Assembly (NCBI RefSeq): GCF_014138625.1
Contig: NZ_JACJHY010000020.1
Span: 62,001-126,000, forward strand
DNA from: Aminobacter ciceronei
GTDB taxonomy: Bacteria > Pseudomonadota > Alphaproteobacteria > Rhizobiales > Rhizobiaceae
Length of the DNA: 64,000 nucleotides
Reading direction: 5' to 3'
Of this stretch, positions 25,222 through 32,707 are shown piece after piece. The notes under the pieces were generated by a model, which saw nothing but the letters and a program-made list of their open reading frames with translations, had not been told where the DNA came from and did no database searches. Position numbers and translations under genes: made by a program. The first letter of the stretch is position 1. Every line of letters starts with the position of its first letter.

Positions 25222-25500
25222 GTGCTTAAACCACTCCTCGATCCTGATGTCGCCGACGTTGCGCCGGATGCCCCAGTCCTGACCGGCTATGACGAGGAGC
25301 GGCTGCTCACCTACATCCGCCTGCTCGACGCAGCGGCGGAGGATGCGGACTGGCGCGAGGTGGCCAGGATCGTCCTGCATATAGACCCTGAGGAGGAACC
25401 GGAGCGGGCGTTCCGGTCGTGGGAAACCCATCTTACCCGCGCGCGATGGATGACGACGAATGGCTATCGATATCTTCTGGCCGGCGGTGCGCCGCACTGA
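25222..25500 (+). CDS. qseM: QseM-like DUF2285 antiactivator of quorum sensing and excision
   Basis: A 92-residue DUF2285 protein: LTGYDEERLLTYIRLLDAAA, WREVARIVLHIDPEEEPERA and THLTRARWMTTNGYRYLL. DUF2285 is a helix-turn-helix-like fold. QseM of ICEMlSymR7A is a stand-alone DUF2285 protein that blocks both TraR and FseA. Length, domain, divergence from a small XRE repressor and position just before the fseA frames all fit QseM. The GTG at 25222 gives a normal length; the open frame extends further upstream without similarity. Confirmation needs comparison with characterised QseM. Confidence 0.75.
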   Translation: MLKPLLDPDVADVAPDAPVLTGYDEERLLTYIRLLDAAAEDADWREVARIVLHIDPEEEPERAFRSWETHLTRARWMTTNGYRYLLAGGAPH

Positions 25501-25511
25501 GCGTTCGCCAC

Positions 25512-25532
25512 GCTTTGCTGAATCAGCAGAGC
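25512..25532. promoter_or_regulatory. 21-bp dyad upstream of fseA, candidate tra box
   Basis: Ten-base arms around a central A, GCTTTGCTGA and TCAGCAGAGC, match at 9 of 10 paired positions. It lies 11 bases after qseM and about 90 bases before fseA, where a TraR (LuxR-type) site would be expected. It could instead help end qseM transcription, but there is no T-tract. Confidence 0.5.
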
Positions 25533-25622
25533 GGTTTGCCGACTCTCCAGCTACCCAGCCTGCGTATCGCGCCAGATGGTGTTTCCGAAGCCCGCAGCCA
25601 ATGCGGACATCGGGAGAGCACA

Positions 25623-26418
25623 TTGCAAGGCGATTGGACCGATCCGGCAGCCTATGCGCATATGCGCGGCTACGAAGCTGCAGAGTTCGCTGCCGAGTAT
25701 CTGATCCGAAACGACGAGTTCGTCGCCGAATGCAGCCAGCTTACTTCGCAGAATTCGGGTTCCGGAGAACTTGTCGGTCCGCCCGACTTCGCCGCTCGTT
25801 GGGGCGCGCGATTTCTCAGTCACCGGTGACGGGCTTCCGTTAGCTAAGAACATCGTCTGGACGGAACAGGCCTCGCCGCGTGTGCTTCGGGCCACGCGGA
25901 TGCCTGTCTCGATGAATCCTTCTCACCAGGCAGTCCATCTTCCCAGGCTCCCCAACGCCAGCGTTTGGAAGCAGAACGAAGATTTGCATGTTCTTTGGCC
26001 AGCTTCGCCACCAACGCATAGGCTGGTTGCCGAAAACTGCGGCGGTCCGCCCGACATCAATGCGATCCTTCTGCCGCTCGACGACGCCTTCGAAACACGG
26101 CTCGACGCAGCGCGTCGGTTCTGGCGCGTATTGAACGGCCGGCCGACCACTCCAGCCTATGGCGCGCTGCCGAAGCAAACGGAGGCGCGGCACACTCTCA
26201 ATCTGCGCGCTCATGACGCCCGCCGCGCAGGCGCCGCCTACCGCGAGGTCGCGGAGGTACTGTTGTCACGAGAATCGATTGCGCCGCGAGACTGGCGTGA
26301 TCATCATCTCCGGCACAAGGTTCGGGCGATCCTGCGGCGCGCGGACCATCTGGTCGCCGGCGGTTATCGCGATCTTCTCTTCTACCCACACAGCCGCAGC
26401 CGAAAATCCGATCGCTGA
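25623..26418 (+). CDS. fseA: FseA-like excision activator, split into DUF6499 and DUF2285 frames (+1 frameshift)
   Basis: Two overlapping frames encode the two halves of one protein. The first (25623-25829; TTG start with GGGAGA upstream) is a DUF6499 domain, WTDPAAYAHMRGYEAAEFAA to FAARWGARFLSHR. The second, one base forward, continues DGLPLAKNIVWTEQ and ends in a DUF2285 domain, LDAARRFWRVLNG and HHLRHKVRAILRRA. The first frame stops at TGA followed by C (25827-25830). Skipping the T joins the frames as SHR-DGLPLAK, a +1 shift. In ICEMlSymR7A, msi172 and msi171 are joined by programmed +1 frameshifting to make FseA, which activates rdfS. The layout here fits that case. A plain mutation is the alternative. 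Confidence 0.75.
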
Positions 26419-26553
26419 AGCCCTTCGTCGCAGGGGTAGCAAAAACACGTCCCCCGATCTTTACCCTCCCTCGCTTTTCCTCATTTCGACCATCGTCCGT
26501 TTCGCGCGTCCCGGCAGGCCAGGACGACAGCAGAACCGGATGGAGATCGAGCG

Positions 26554-26844
26554 ATGTCGAAGGGTCCCGCGGACGCGCCCCCAAAATACCTGCGAACCAA
26601 GGAGGCAGCGCCCATCGTCGGCCTTTGCGCTCGCACGCTGGAAAAGCACCGGACTTATGGAACCGGCCCAAAATACCGCAAGGTGGGCGGGCGCGTTCTC
26701 TACGACATCGACGACCTGCACGCCTGGATCGAACTTGGCGCGCGCACCTCCACCAGCGATGCCAACGCAACTTATGTTCCGCCCGCCAAGCCGCATGCGG
26801 CGCGTGCGCCGGCCTATGCCGGCAGACGCGATCCCATTTCCTGA
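26554..26844 (+). CDS. rdfS: RdfS-like AlpA/MerR-type excisionase
   Basis: A 96-residue protein with a winged helix-turn-helix of the AlpA/excisionase type: YLRTKEAAPIVGLCARTLEK then YRKVGGRVLYDIDDLHAWIE. RdfS, the recombination directionality factor of ICEMlSymR7A, is of this type and is switched on by FseA. Here the gene is directly downstream of the fseA-like frames and upstream of repA and traF, as expected. It would act with an integrase that is not in this window. A role as an activator of repA is also possible, since small AlpA-like proteins often precede such genes. Confidence 0.72.
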   Translation: MSKGPADAPPKYLRTKEAAPIVGLCARTLEKHRTYGTGPKYRKVGGRVLYDIDDLHAWIELGARTSTSDANATYVPPAKPHAARAPAYAGRRDPIS

Positions 26845-26862
26845 CCTGCTGGGGTGGCGGCT

Positions 26863-27747
26863 ATGCGGCATCGTTTGTCCGACCAGAGTCAGCTTGAGCT
26901 GTTCCATGCCCGCTCAGGCGCCATCGCGCCACGCGATGCCCAGGACCTCATGTCGTGGCCGTTCTTCTCACTCGCCAAATCCCGCCGCGTGACACCGATC
27001 GACTTTCGCATGGGCGAGGTGTCGATCCGCGTCGAGGCGACAGTCGAACACGGCATGGCGACGATCTGGGATGCCGATATCCTGATCTGGGCAGCCAGCC
27101 AGATCGTCGAAGCACGCGACAATGGCCTTCGCACATCACGCCTGATGTCGGCTACGCCCTACGAAATCCTTACCTTCATCGACCGTGGCGATTCCGCCCA
27201 TAGCTACAGCAGATTGAAGGCAGCGCTCGACCGGCTGCAATCAACGACAGTCGCCACATCCATCCGCCAGTCGTCGGAGCGACGGCGCCATCGCTTCTCT
27301 TGGATCAACGAATGGAAGGAGCGAGTGGACGCTGTCGGACGGCCGCTTGGCATCGAACTCATCCTGCCGGACTGGTTTTATGCCGGCGTCATCGACGATG
27401 CTCTGGTCCTCACCATCGACCGCCAATATTTCGGGCTGACAGGTGGCCTCGAGCGCTGGCTTTACCGCCTAGTGCGCAAGCACGGCGGCCGTCAGACCCA
27501 CGGCTGGAGTTTTGATCTCCGTCACCTGCATCTGAAGTCCGGCAGCCTGTCGCCGTTCAAACGCTTCACCTTCGACCTGCGCGAGATCGTCCGCCGTCAG
27601 CCGCTGCCCGGCTACCGACTGGTGCTCACCTTCGATCCCGACGGCCGATCACGCCTGACCTTCCAGCCCGACCCGGGCGACCCATTCGCCAACACCCTAA
27701 CAACCCATCGCGCACCGAGCGGTCGCACAATCAAGGCTGCTAAATGA
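26863..27747 (+). CDS. repA: RepA-family replication initiator
   Basis: A 294-residue protein of the alphaproteobacterial replication-initiator-A family. Seen are MSWPFFSLAKSRRVTPIDFR, then DADILIWAASQIVEARDNGL, YEILTFIDRGDSAHSYSRLK (winged-helix part) and LTGGLERWLYRLVRKHGGRQ (second domain). The ATG at 26863 is chosen; GTG at 26854 is possible. Three direct repeats lie immediately downstream and are the likely binding sites. RepA-bearing elements of this class can replicate after excision. A partition gene parA is usually next but is absent here. Confidence 0.88.
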   Translation: MRHRLSDQSQLELFHARSGAIAPRDAQDLMSWPFFSLAKSRRVTPIDFRMGEVSIRVEATVEHGMATIWDADILIWAASQIVEARDNGLRTSRLMSATPYEILTFIDRGDSAHSYSRLKAALDRLQSTTVATSIRQSSERRRHRFSWINEWKERVDAVGRPLGIELILPDWFYAGVIDDALVLTIDRQYFGLTGGLERWLYRLVRKHGGRQTHGWSFDLRHLHLKSGSLSPFKRFTFDLREIVRRQPLPGYRLVLTFDPDGRSRLTFQPDPGDPFANTLTTHRAPSGRTIKAAK

Positions 27748-27758
27748 CTGTGGACAGG

Positions 27759-27824
27759 CCCGTGCTATCAGGAACCGCAGCTCCCGTGCCATCGGGAACC
27801 GGATTCCCGTGCTATCAGGAACCG
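27759..27824. repeat. Three iterons next to repA, candidate replication origin
   Basis: CCCGTGCTATCAGGAACCG at 27759-27777 recurs as CCCGTGCCATCGGGAACCG at 27783-27801 and exactly at 27806-27824. The spacing is 24 and 23 bases, about two helical turns, typical of initiator iterons. The first starts 11 bases after the repA stop codon. An AT-richer stretch follows to about 27910, which could be the melting region. Confidence 0.82.
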
Positions 27825-28063
27825 AAATCGGCCTTAAGTCCTTGTGGCGATTGCCGAACCGGCTCCTCTAACGTTTCTAACTGTGAATCCTTCGGATTCT
27901 CTCTAACGCAAAGTGCTGATCCACGCGGCTGTGGACGACGGCGGAGAGATGCCCCGTCGGTCCTGGCGAGCGACGAGATCTATTCTTACTCCCAGATCGC
28001 GGCCGATGTCTCCGACACCCGTTTCGCCTTCTCGGCCGCTGGCCTCCTGTCACGGAAGCCAGC
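27825..28063. other. Spacer between the iterons and the DUF2840 gene, parA missing
   Basis: No recognisable gene lies here. Related elements carry parA between repA and DUF2840; I see no ParA Walker motif in any frame. The start is AT-richer (CTAACGTTTCTAACTGTG). The end includes a ribosome site for the next gene. Confidence 0.5.
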
Positions 28064-28528
28064 ATGAGCAATCTCACCCATGTCGAGCTTTTGTGGCTGA
28101 AGAAGCGGATCGAAAACTACATCCGGTTCGGCAAGGTTGCTGCAAACACGACTATCGATCGCAGTCGTCGTGTTGTCACCTTCGCGCCCGGCAGCATTTT
28201 CGCCTTCGTTCGCTGGACCGCCAACGATTTTGGCACCGTCGCCTCGCGCATCGATATCCTGCGCGCCGTTGCCGCCGGCGAACGCTGCGCGACCGTCGCC
28301 TATGTGCGTCCTGGCGCTGACATCCTGCTCACGGCTATCGGATGGCCAAATGTCGAAAGGGTGCTGAAGATCATCGACGCTGTCGAGGCGATCGACATCG
28401 ATCCTGCTGACGCCTCGCCGGACTACTGGCGGCATGCCCACAGCCGGCTCGCAGCTAGAGAGGCGCCCAGGCCCTACACACGCCAGCGCCATGAGGCATG
28501 GCTCCTGCGCCGCAGGATTGAGCCATGA
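28064..28528 (+). CDS. DUF2840-family protein
   Basis: A 154-residue DUF2840 protein with LTHVELLWLKKRIENYIRFG at the start, FAPGSIFAFVRWTANDFGTV in the middle, and a basic tail RQRHEAWLLRRRIEP. The function is unknown, but the gene is a constant neighbour of traF in this class of conjugative elements. Its stop overlaps the traF start by four bases (ATGA), so the two are translationally coupled and DUF2840 probably serves in relaxosome or pilus-related processing. Confidence 0.85.
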   Translation: MSNLTHVELLWLKKRIENYIRFGKVAANTTIDRSRRVVTFAPGSIFAFVRWTANDFGTVASRIDILRAVAAGERCATVAYVRPGADILLTAIGWPNVERVLKIIDAVEAIDIDPADASPDYWRHAHSRLAAREAPRPYTRQRHEAWLLRRRIEP

Positions 28529-29085
28529 GCATGCGCGCAACGACCATTGCCATGATGCTCGGCAGTGCGGTCCTGGTCGCCGCGCCAGTGTGGGCGGGCC
28601 ATCGACTGCAGTTCATTTGGAACGCATCAGCGAGCGTCCCCATGGGGCTCTACCGCGTCGAGCCGGTAGACAGGATAAATGTTGCCGATATCGCCGTCGT
28701 CATGCCGCCCGAGCCGTTGGCGGGCTTCCTTGCGGAGCGCGGTTATCTGCCGAACGGCGTGCCGCTTCTGAAGCGTGTGCTGGCACTCGGCGGACAGACC
28801 GTTTGCCGTCGCGGCACCGCGATCCTTGTCCGTGGCGTGACCCTTGGACATGCGCGCGAGCGTGACAGTCGTGGTCGGCCGCTGTTCGTCTGGCAGGGCT
28901 GTGGCGTCATTACCGATGGCGAAGTCTTCCTCATGAATTGGGATGCAGCCGACAGTTTTGACAGCCGCTATTTCGGGCCGCTGCCGCTCACTTCGATCAT
29001 CGGCCGCGCGGTCCCGTTGTGGACCACCGGCCGCACTTCTCCGGCGCCGAATGGTTCTGGCGAAGCGGATCACCGCGAGCCGTGA
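28525..29085 (+). CDS. traF: TraF, S26-type conjugal pilin peptidase
   Basis: A 186-residue S26 (signal peptidase I-like) protein. An N-terminal membrane segment (TIAMMLGSAVLVAAPVWAG) precedes the catalytic serine in SASVPMGLYRV (S37) and the catalytic lysine in LLKRVLALGG (K83). TraF of RP4-like systems matures and circularises the TrbC pilin. TrbC is present at 36330, so this gene has its substrate in the same element. It is coupled to DUF2840. Confidence 0.92.
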   Translation: MSMRATTIAMMLGSAVLVAAPVWAGHRLQFIWNASASVPMGLYRVEPVDRINVADIAVVMPPEPLAGFLAERGYLPNGVPLLKRVLALGGQTVCRRGTAILVRGVTLGHARERDSRGRPLFVWQGCGVITDGEVFLMNWDAADSFDSRYFGPLPLTSIIGRAVPLWTTGRTSPAPNGSGEADHREP

Positions 29086-29129
29086 CGACTCGCCCAACCC
29101 CTATCAACGCCCATGAAAGGAGCATTGCT

Positions 29130-29456
29130 ATGGCCCAGATCGGCACCTTCAGCCGCAACGATGACGGCTTCTTCGGCAACATCTCAACGCTGACGCTCGA
29201 CGTGAAGCTTGCCATCCTGCCTGCCGAGAAATCGGATGCCGAAAACGCGCCGGATCACCGCGTCTTCTGCGAAGGCATGGAGATCGGCGCGGCATGGGAA
29301 CGCACCGGCGAGAAGGCTGGTAGCTATCTTTCAGTCTCCATCGACGATCCGTCCTTTACGCAGCCGATCCGTGCCAACCTTTTTCAGTCAGATGCCGAGA
29401 AGAGCGTCTGGGGCTTGCACTGGAGCCGGCCGTCGAAAGGCGACGATCGAGGCTGA
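29130..29456 (+). CDS. DUF736-family protein, intact copy
   Basis: A 108-residue DUF736 protein (MAQIGTFSRNDDGFFGNIST, DHRVFCEGMEIGAAWERTGE, SVSIDDPSFTQPIRANLF). AAAGGAG precedes the ATG at 29130. The function is unknown. It is the intact counterpart of the frameshifted copy at 22092 but diverged from it, so the two are old paralogues rather than a recent duplication. Confidence 0.9.
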   Translation: MAQIGTFSRNDDGFFGNISTLTLDVKLAILPAEKSDAENAPDHRVFCEGMEIGAAWERTGEKAGSYLSVSIDDPSFTQPIRANLFQSDAEKSVWGLHWSRPSKGDDRG

Positions 29457-29736
29457 TCGGATGCTCCGATTGCGCCTCAGCCAACTTTCTGCGTCAAACC
29501 CTTTGATCGATCGGGCGCCGGTCAAACCCTTCGACCCGATCGCCCGTCAGACGGCTGCCGCGCGTAGCGGAGGTCAAGGGCGACCGGACGCTTGCCAATC
29601 GCTACGGGCGCTCATCGCGCCGCAATTTGCGGCAAGCAAGTTCGGTCGGCGAAGCCGTGCCCTTGACGGAAGCGAGCACGGTGGCAGGCTGCCGACGCAT
29701 CAGGATAGGGGTGCATGCGCCGTCATCCGCAGCAGT

Positions 29737-30549
29737 ATGATGATGCTGTCCGCATGCGTCATACTCGCCCTTTCAGCGTCAGTTGTTTGCGCAGAACCTG
29801 CCGCGCATCATGAGCGGCCGGCGCACTCCAATACCAAAACTTCGTCCGCTGATCCCTGGTCGGCGCATATCCGGGAGGCTGCCAAACGTTTTGCCATGCC
29901 CGAGCGGCTGCTTCGCGCCGTGATGCATGTCGAGAGCGTTGGTGATGTTCATGCGGTGTCGAGCAAGGGCGCGATCGGATTGATGCAGATCATGCCACCG
30001 ACGTGGCAAGAGCTGCGCACCAAGTACCGCCTCGGTGACGATCCTTATCAGCCGCGCGACAACATTCTTGCCGGCGCAGCGTATCTCCGCGAGATGCTCA
30101 ACCGCTTCGGTCGTAACGGCTTCCTCGCCGCATACAATGCCGGTCCTGGGCGATACGAAGAGCACCTTGCGACCGGCCGGCCGCTGCCGCGCGAGACGAT
30201 CGAATATGTCAGGAAACTTGCGCCGCTGATCAGTGGTACGATCCCCGTACCGCCGCGCGCACGGCAAACAGCGGGCAAGGCGAGTCCAGTCGGTTCGGCG
30301 GTTTTTGCGCACACCGGCGACATCCGAAATGTCGCCGCATCGCATGGCGATCGTGACGCGGATGTTGAGACTGAGGCCATGTTCACGGCGATCCATTCAC
30401 CCAGAGTGCCGCCGCCCATTGGCGACGCCGTCACCGATCTGACGGCTTTCGAGCCGCTGTCGGGCAACGCCTTCCGTAGGGATGCAATCGCACCGAGACC
30501 GGCTGCGGATGGCCTGTTTGTTCAGCGTTCCTCAGCGGCATCACAATGA
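29737..30549 (+). CDS. Lytic transglycosylase of the transfer apparatus
   Basis: A 270-residue periplasmic enzyme that opens peptidoglycan for the mating channel. The signal peptide is MMMLSACVILALSASVVCAE. The SLT domain has the catalytic glutamate in LRAVMHVESVGD, the GAIGLMQIMPPTW motif and the FLAAYNAGPGRYEEH motif. The first ATG after the signal-like start is at 29737; no strong ribosome site is seen, and the frame is open further upstream. The roughly 280 bases before it hold no other gene I can support. It lies between the traF group and the relaxase, as in related elements. Confidence 0.9.
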   Translation: MMMLSACVILALSASVVCAEPAAHHERPAHSNTKTSSADPWSAHIREAAKRFAMPERLLRAVMHVESVGDVHAVSSKGAIGLMQIMPPTWQELRTKYRLGDDPYQPRDNILAGAAYLREMLNRFGRNGFLAAYNAGPGRYEEHLATGRPLPRETIEYVRKLAPLISGTIPVPPRARQTAGKASPVGSAVFAHTGDIRNVAASHGDRDADVETEAMFTAIHSPRVPPPIGDAVTDLTAFEPLSGNAFRRDAIAPRPAADGLFVQRSSAASQ

Positions 30550-30796
30550 TCGTCGCATTCCTGGTCAATCGCATTTTGGCCCGCTCCGTCGCAACAATTG
30601 CGGTGGGAGGGTTGGTCTCCCGGGAGCACGGGGAGGGATGGCAGGATAAAGGGCCGCGATGTGCGGCTCGGTCGGTTGTTTGTTTTTCTTACGATTTTCG
30701 CCTCGCTTTGCGACGTGTCCCCAAAAACGGCGATGTGCGCTCTCCCCATTTTCTCAATCTTCTCAATGGAAATCGCACCTCACGGGCTCTCAAGCC
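30550..30796. other. Candidate oriT region upstream of the relaxase
   Basis: This 247-base spacer directly precedes rlxS. It holds a perfect palindrome CTCCCGGGAG (30617-30626), a 10-base direct repeat GCGATGTGCG (30656-30665 and 30730-30739), and a T-rich patch (GTTTGTTTTTC). Relaxase genes of this class lie beside their oriT. No nick site can be identified by eye. Confidence 0.35.
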
Positions 30797-32536
30797 ATGA
30801 ATCGCGACGACAGCTTTCGTGTTCGTCCCGGCCGTATCCGCACGCGTGCCAGTCAGCGCGCGCGCCCTTTTATCTTTCAGGCACTCGCGGCCGCACAGCG
30901 AGCAGGCGGACATGTCTCGCGCAAGGGCCAGGTCATCTCTCCACGCGCCTCGACGTTCGGCCGAGGTAGGTCGGCAGGCATCCGTGCCAATCGCCTTATC
31001 ACTGGCTGCTCACGCGGCGTGGTCGTCAAGGCGCGCGTTGTGCGTCAATTCAGGGCGGCCGCGCCTCTCACTGCCCATCTCAAGTACCTCCGTCGAGAGG
31101 GTGTGACGCGGGACGGCGAAAAGGCGAAGATGTTTGGGCCGGATACGGACGAGGCCGACCACGACGCCTTTGCTGCACGGTGCAAGGACGACCGGCATCA
31201 TTTCCGTTTCATCGTCTCACCGGATGACGCCCACGAGTTGGGCGACCTCAGAGGCTTTGCCCGCAACCTGATCGTCGACATGGAGCGCGACCTCGGCACG
31301 AAACTCGACTGGGTTGGCGTCGATCACTGGAACACCGAACATCCGCATGTTCATATCCTCGTTCGCGGCGTGGCCGACGATGGCGAGAACCTCGTCATCT
31401 CGCGCGACTACATCCGCCAGGGCCTGCGCGACCGAGCGAGCGACATCCTCACCCAGACATTGGGGCTCCGCACCGATCACGACATCCGGCGGGTCATTGA
31501 ACAGCAGGTCGACACCGAGCGCTGGACACAGCTCGACCGCCAGCTTGTTCGCGACGCTGATCGCCATGGCATGATCGATCTCGCGCCGCGTCCCGATCGA
31601 CAACCAGACGAGTTCCAGACTCAGAAGGTTGCACGGCTCCGTAGGCTTGAAAGCCTAGGCCTCGCCAACGAGGTCGGTGCTGGCCAATGGATCATCGCCG
31701 AAGAAGCCGAGCCCACGTTGCGTGCGCTCGGCGAGCGCGGCGACATCATCAAGCGAATGCATCGCAGTCTCGCTGGCCATGGCATCGACAGGGCAGCGGC
31801 TGGCTATGTCCTGGCTGCCGAAGAAATCGACACGCCCGTCATCGGCCGGCTGCTGGAGCGCGGCCTGGATGACGAACTGCGTGGCTCGGCCTATGCCATT
31901 GTCGACGGTATCGACGGACTTACGCATCATATCCGCTTCCGCGATCTCGACGCCGCCGGAGATTCAGTGCCGGGCTCCATCGTCGAGCTTCGCCGCTACA
32001 ACGATGCGAAAGGTCGCGAACGTCTCGCACTCGCCGTTCGCTCCGACCTCTCGATTGGGGAGCAGATCCAGGCTTCCGGCGCCACCTGGCTCGACCGACA
32101 GCTTATTGCGTGCGAGGAGCGGGGACTTGGAGAGGGCGGGTTCGGTCAAAAGGTCAGACAGGCGCTTGAGGATCGCACCAATCAATTGGTGGAGCACGGG
32201 CTTGCACGGTGTGAAGGGCGACGTGTCATTCTCTCGCGCAACTTGATCGACACGCTGCGCAGCCGGGAAGTCGAGGCGCTTGGCTCTCACCTTTCCGCCG
32301 AGACCGGCTTGTCATTCGTGAAGGCCGCCGATGGCGATCATGTGGCCGGCATCTACAGGCAACGTTTCTCACTCGCCTCCGGCCGCTTCGCCATGATCGA
32401 AGACGGGCTGGGTTTCCGGCTTGTGCCGTGGTCTCCGTCGCTCGATAGGCAGGTCGGCCGTCACGTGGATGGCGTTGCACACGCCAGCGGGGGAGTGGAT
32501 TGGAATTTCGGAAGGAAGCGAGGAATCGGGCTTTGA
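30797..32536 (+). CDS. rlxS: RlxS-like relaxase (DUF3363 family)
   Basis: A 579-residue relaxase/mobilisation protein. The N-terminal part carries the metal-binding histidines in DHWNTEHPHVHILVRG (about residues 174-189; HxH motif), preceded by HHFRFIVSPDDAHELGDL. A DUF3363 region follows to the C-terminus. The catalytic tyrosine is not certain by eye. ATG at 30797 is used because upstream codons lack similarity. The protein nicks oriT and pilots the single strand to TraG. Its position before traG fits the ICEMlSymR7A plan. Confidence 0.9.
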   Translation: MNRDDSFRVRPGRIRTRASQRARPFIFQALAAAQRAGGHVSRKGQVISPRASTFGRGRSAGIRANRLITGCSRGVVVKARVVRQFRAAAPLTAHLKYLRREGVTRDGEKAKMFGPDTDEADHDAFAARCKDDRHHFRFIVSPDDAHELGDLRGFARNLIVDMERDLGTKLDWVGVDHWNTEHPHVHILVRGVADDGENLVISRDYIRQGLRDRASDILTQTLGLRTDHDIRRVIEQQVDTERWTQLDRQLVRDADRHGMIDLAPRPDRQPDEFQTQKVARLRRLESLGLANEVGAGQWIIAEEAEPTLRALGERGDIIKRMHRSLAGHGIDRAAAGYVLAAEEIDTPVIGRLLERGLDDELRGSAYAIVDGIDGLTHHIRFRDLDAAGDSVPGSIVELRRYNDAKGRERLALAVRSDLSIGEQIQASGATWLDRQLIACEERGLGEGGFGQKVRQALEDRTNQLVEHGLARCEGRRVILSRNLIDTLRSREVEALGSHLSAETGLSFVKAADGDHVAGIYRQRFSLASGRFAMIEDGLGFRLVPWSPSLDRQVGRHVDGVAHASGGVDWNFGRKRGIGL

Positions 32537-32590
32537 GCGATCCCAAGTGTAGGTATGGTAGAGCTACCGAATCTGCACCGCCTACCTTAG

Positions 32591-32617
32591 GCAAGTCTTT
32601 GCACGTCAGCACACGAC
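32591..32617. promoter_or_regulatory. Leader element shared with trbB, copy before traG
   Basis: GCAAGTCTTTGCACGTC followed by AGCACACGAC matches 21 of 27 positions with 35198-35224. Both copies lie about 115 bases upstream of their gene, so they may be a common operator of the traG and trb units. Confidence 0.5.
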
Positions 32618-32707
32618 CAGTTGCCCTGATCGCCCATTTCTTCTTGCATGCGCGAGGTCCCGACATTCTCTATCCGCTCCTGACTGTCCAGCCCGGGAGA
32701 CGAAAAC

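Noticed and set aside
27759-27824. Three regular repeats as a CRISPR array
   Set aside because: Spacers are only 4-5 bases and no cas gene is near; the repeats fit RepA iterons.
27744-28067. Frame of 107 codons between repA and DUF2840
   Set aside because: It runs through the iterons, and its translation is repetitive because of them; no ParA motif is found.
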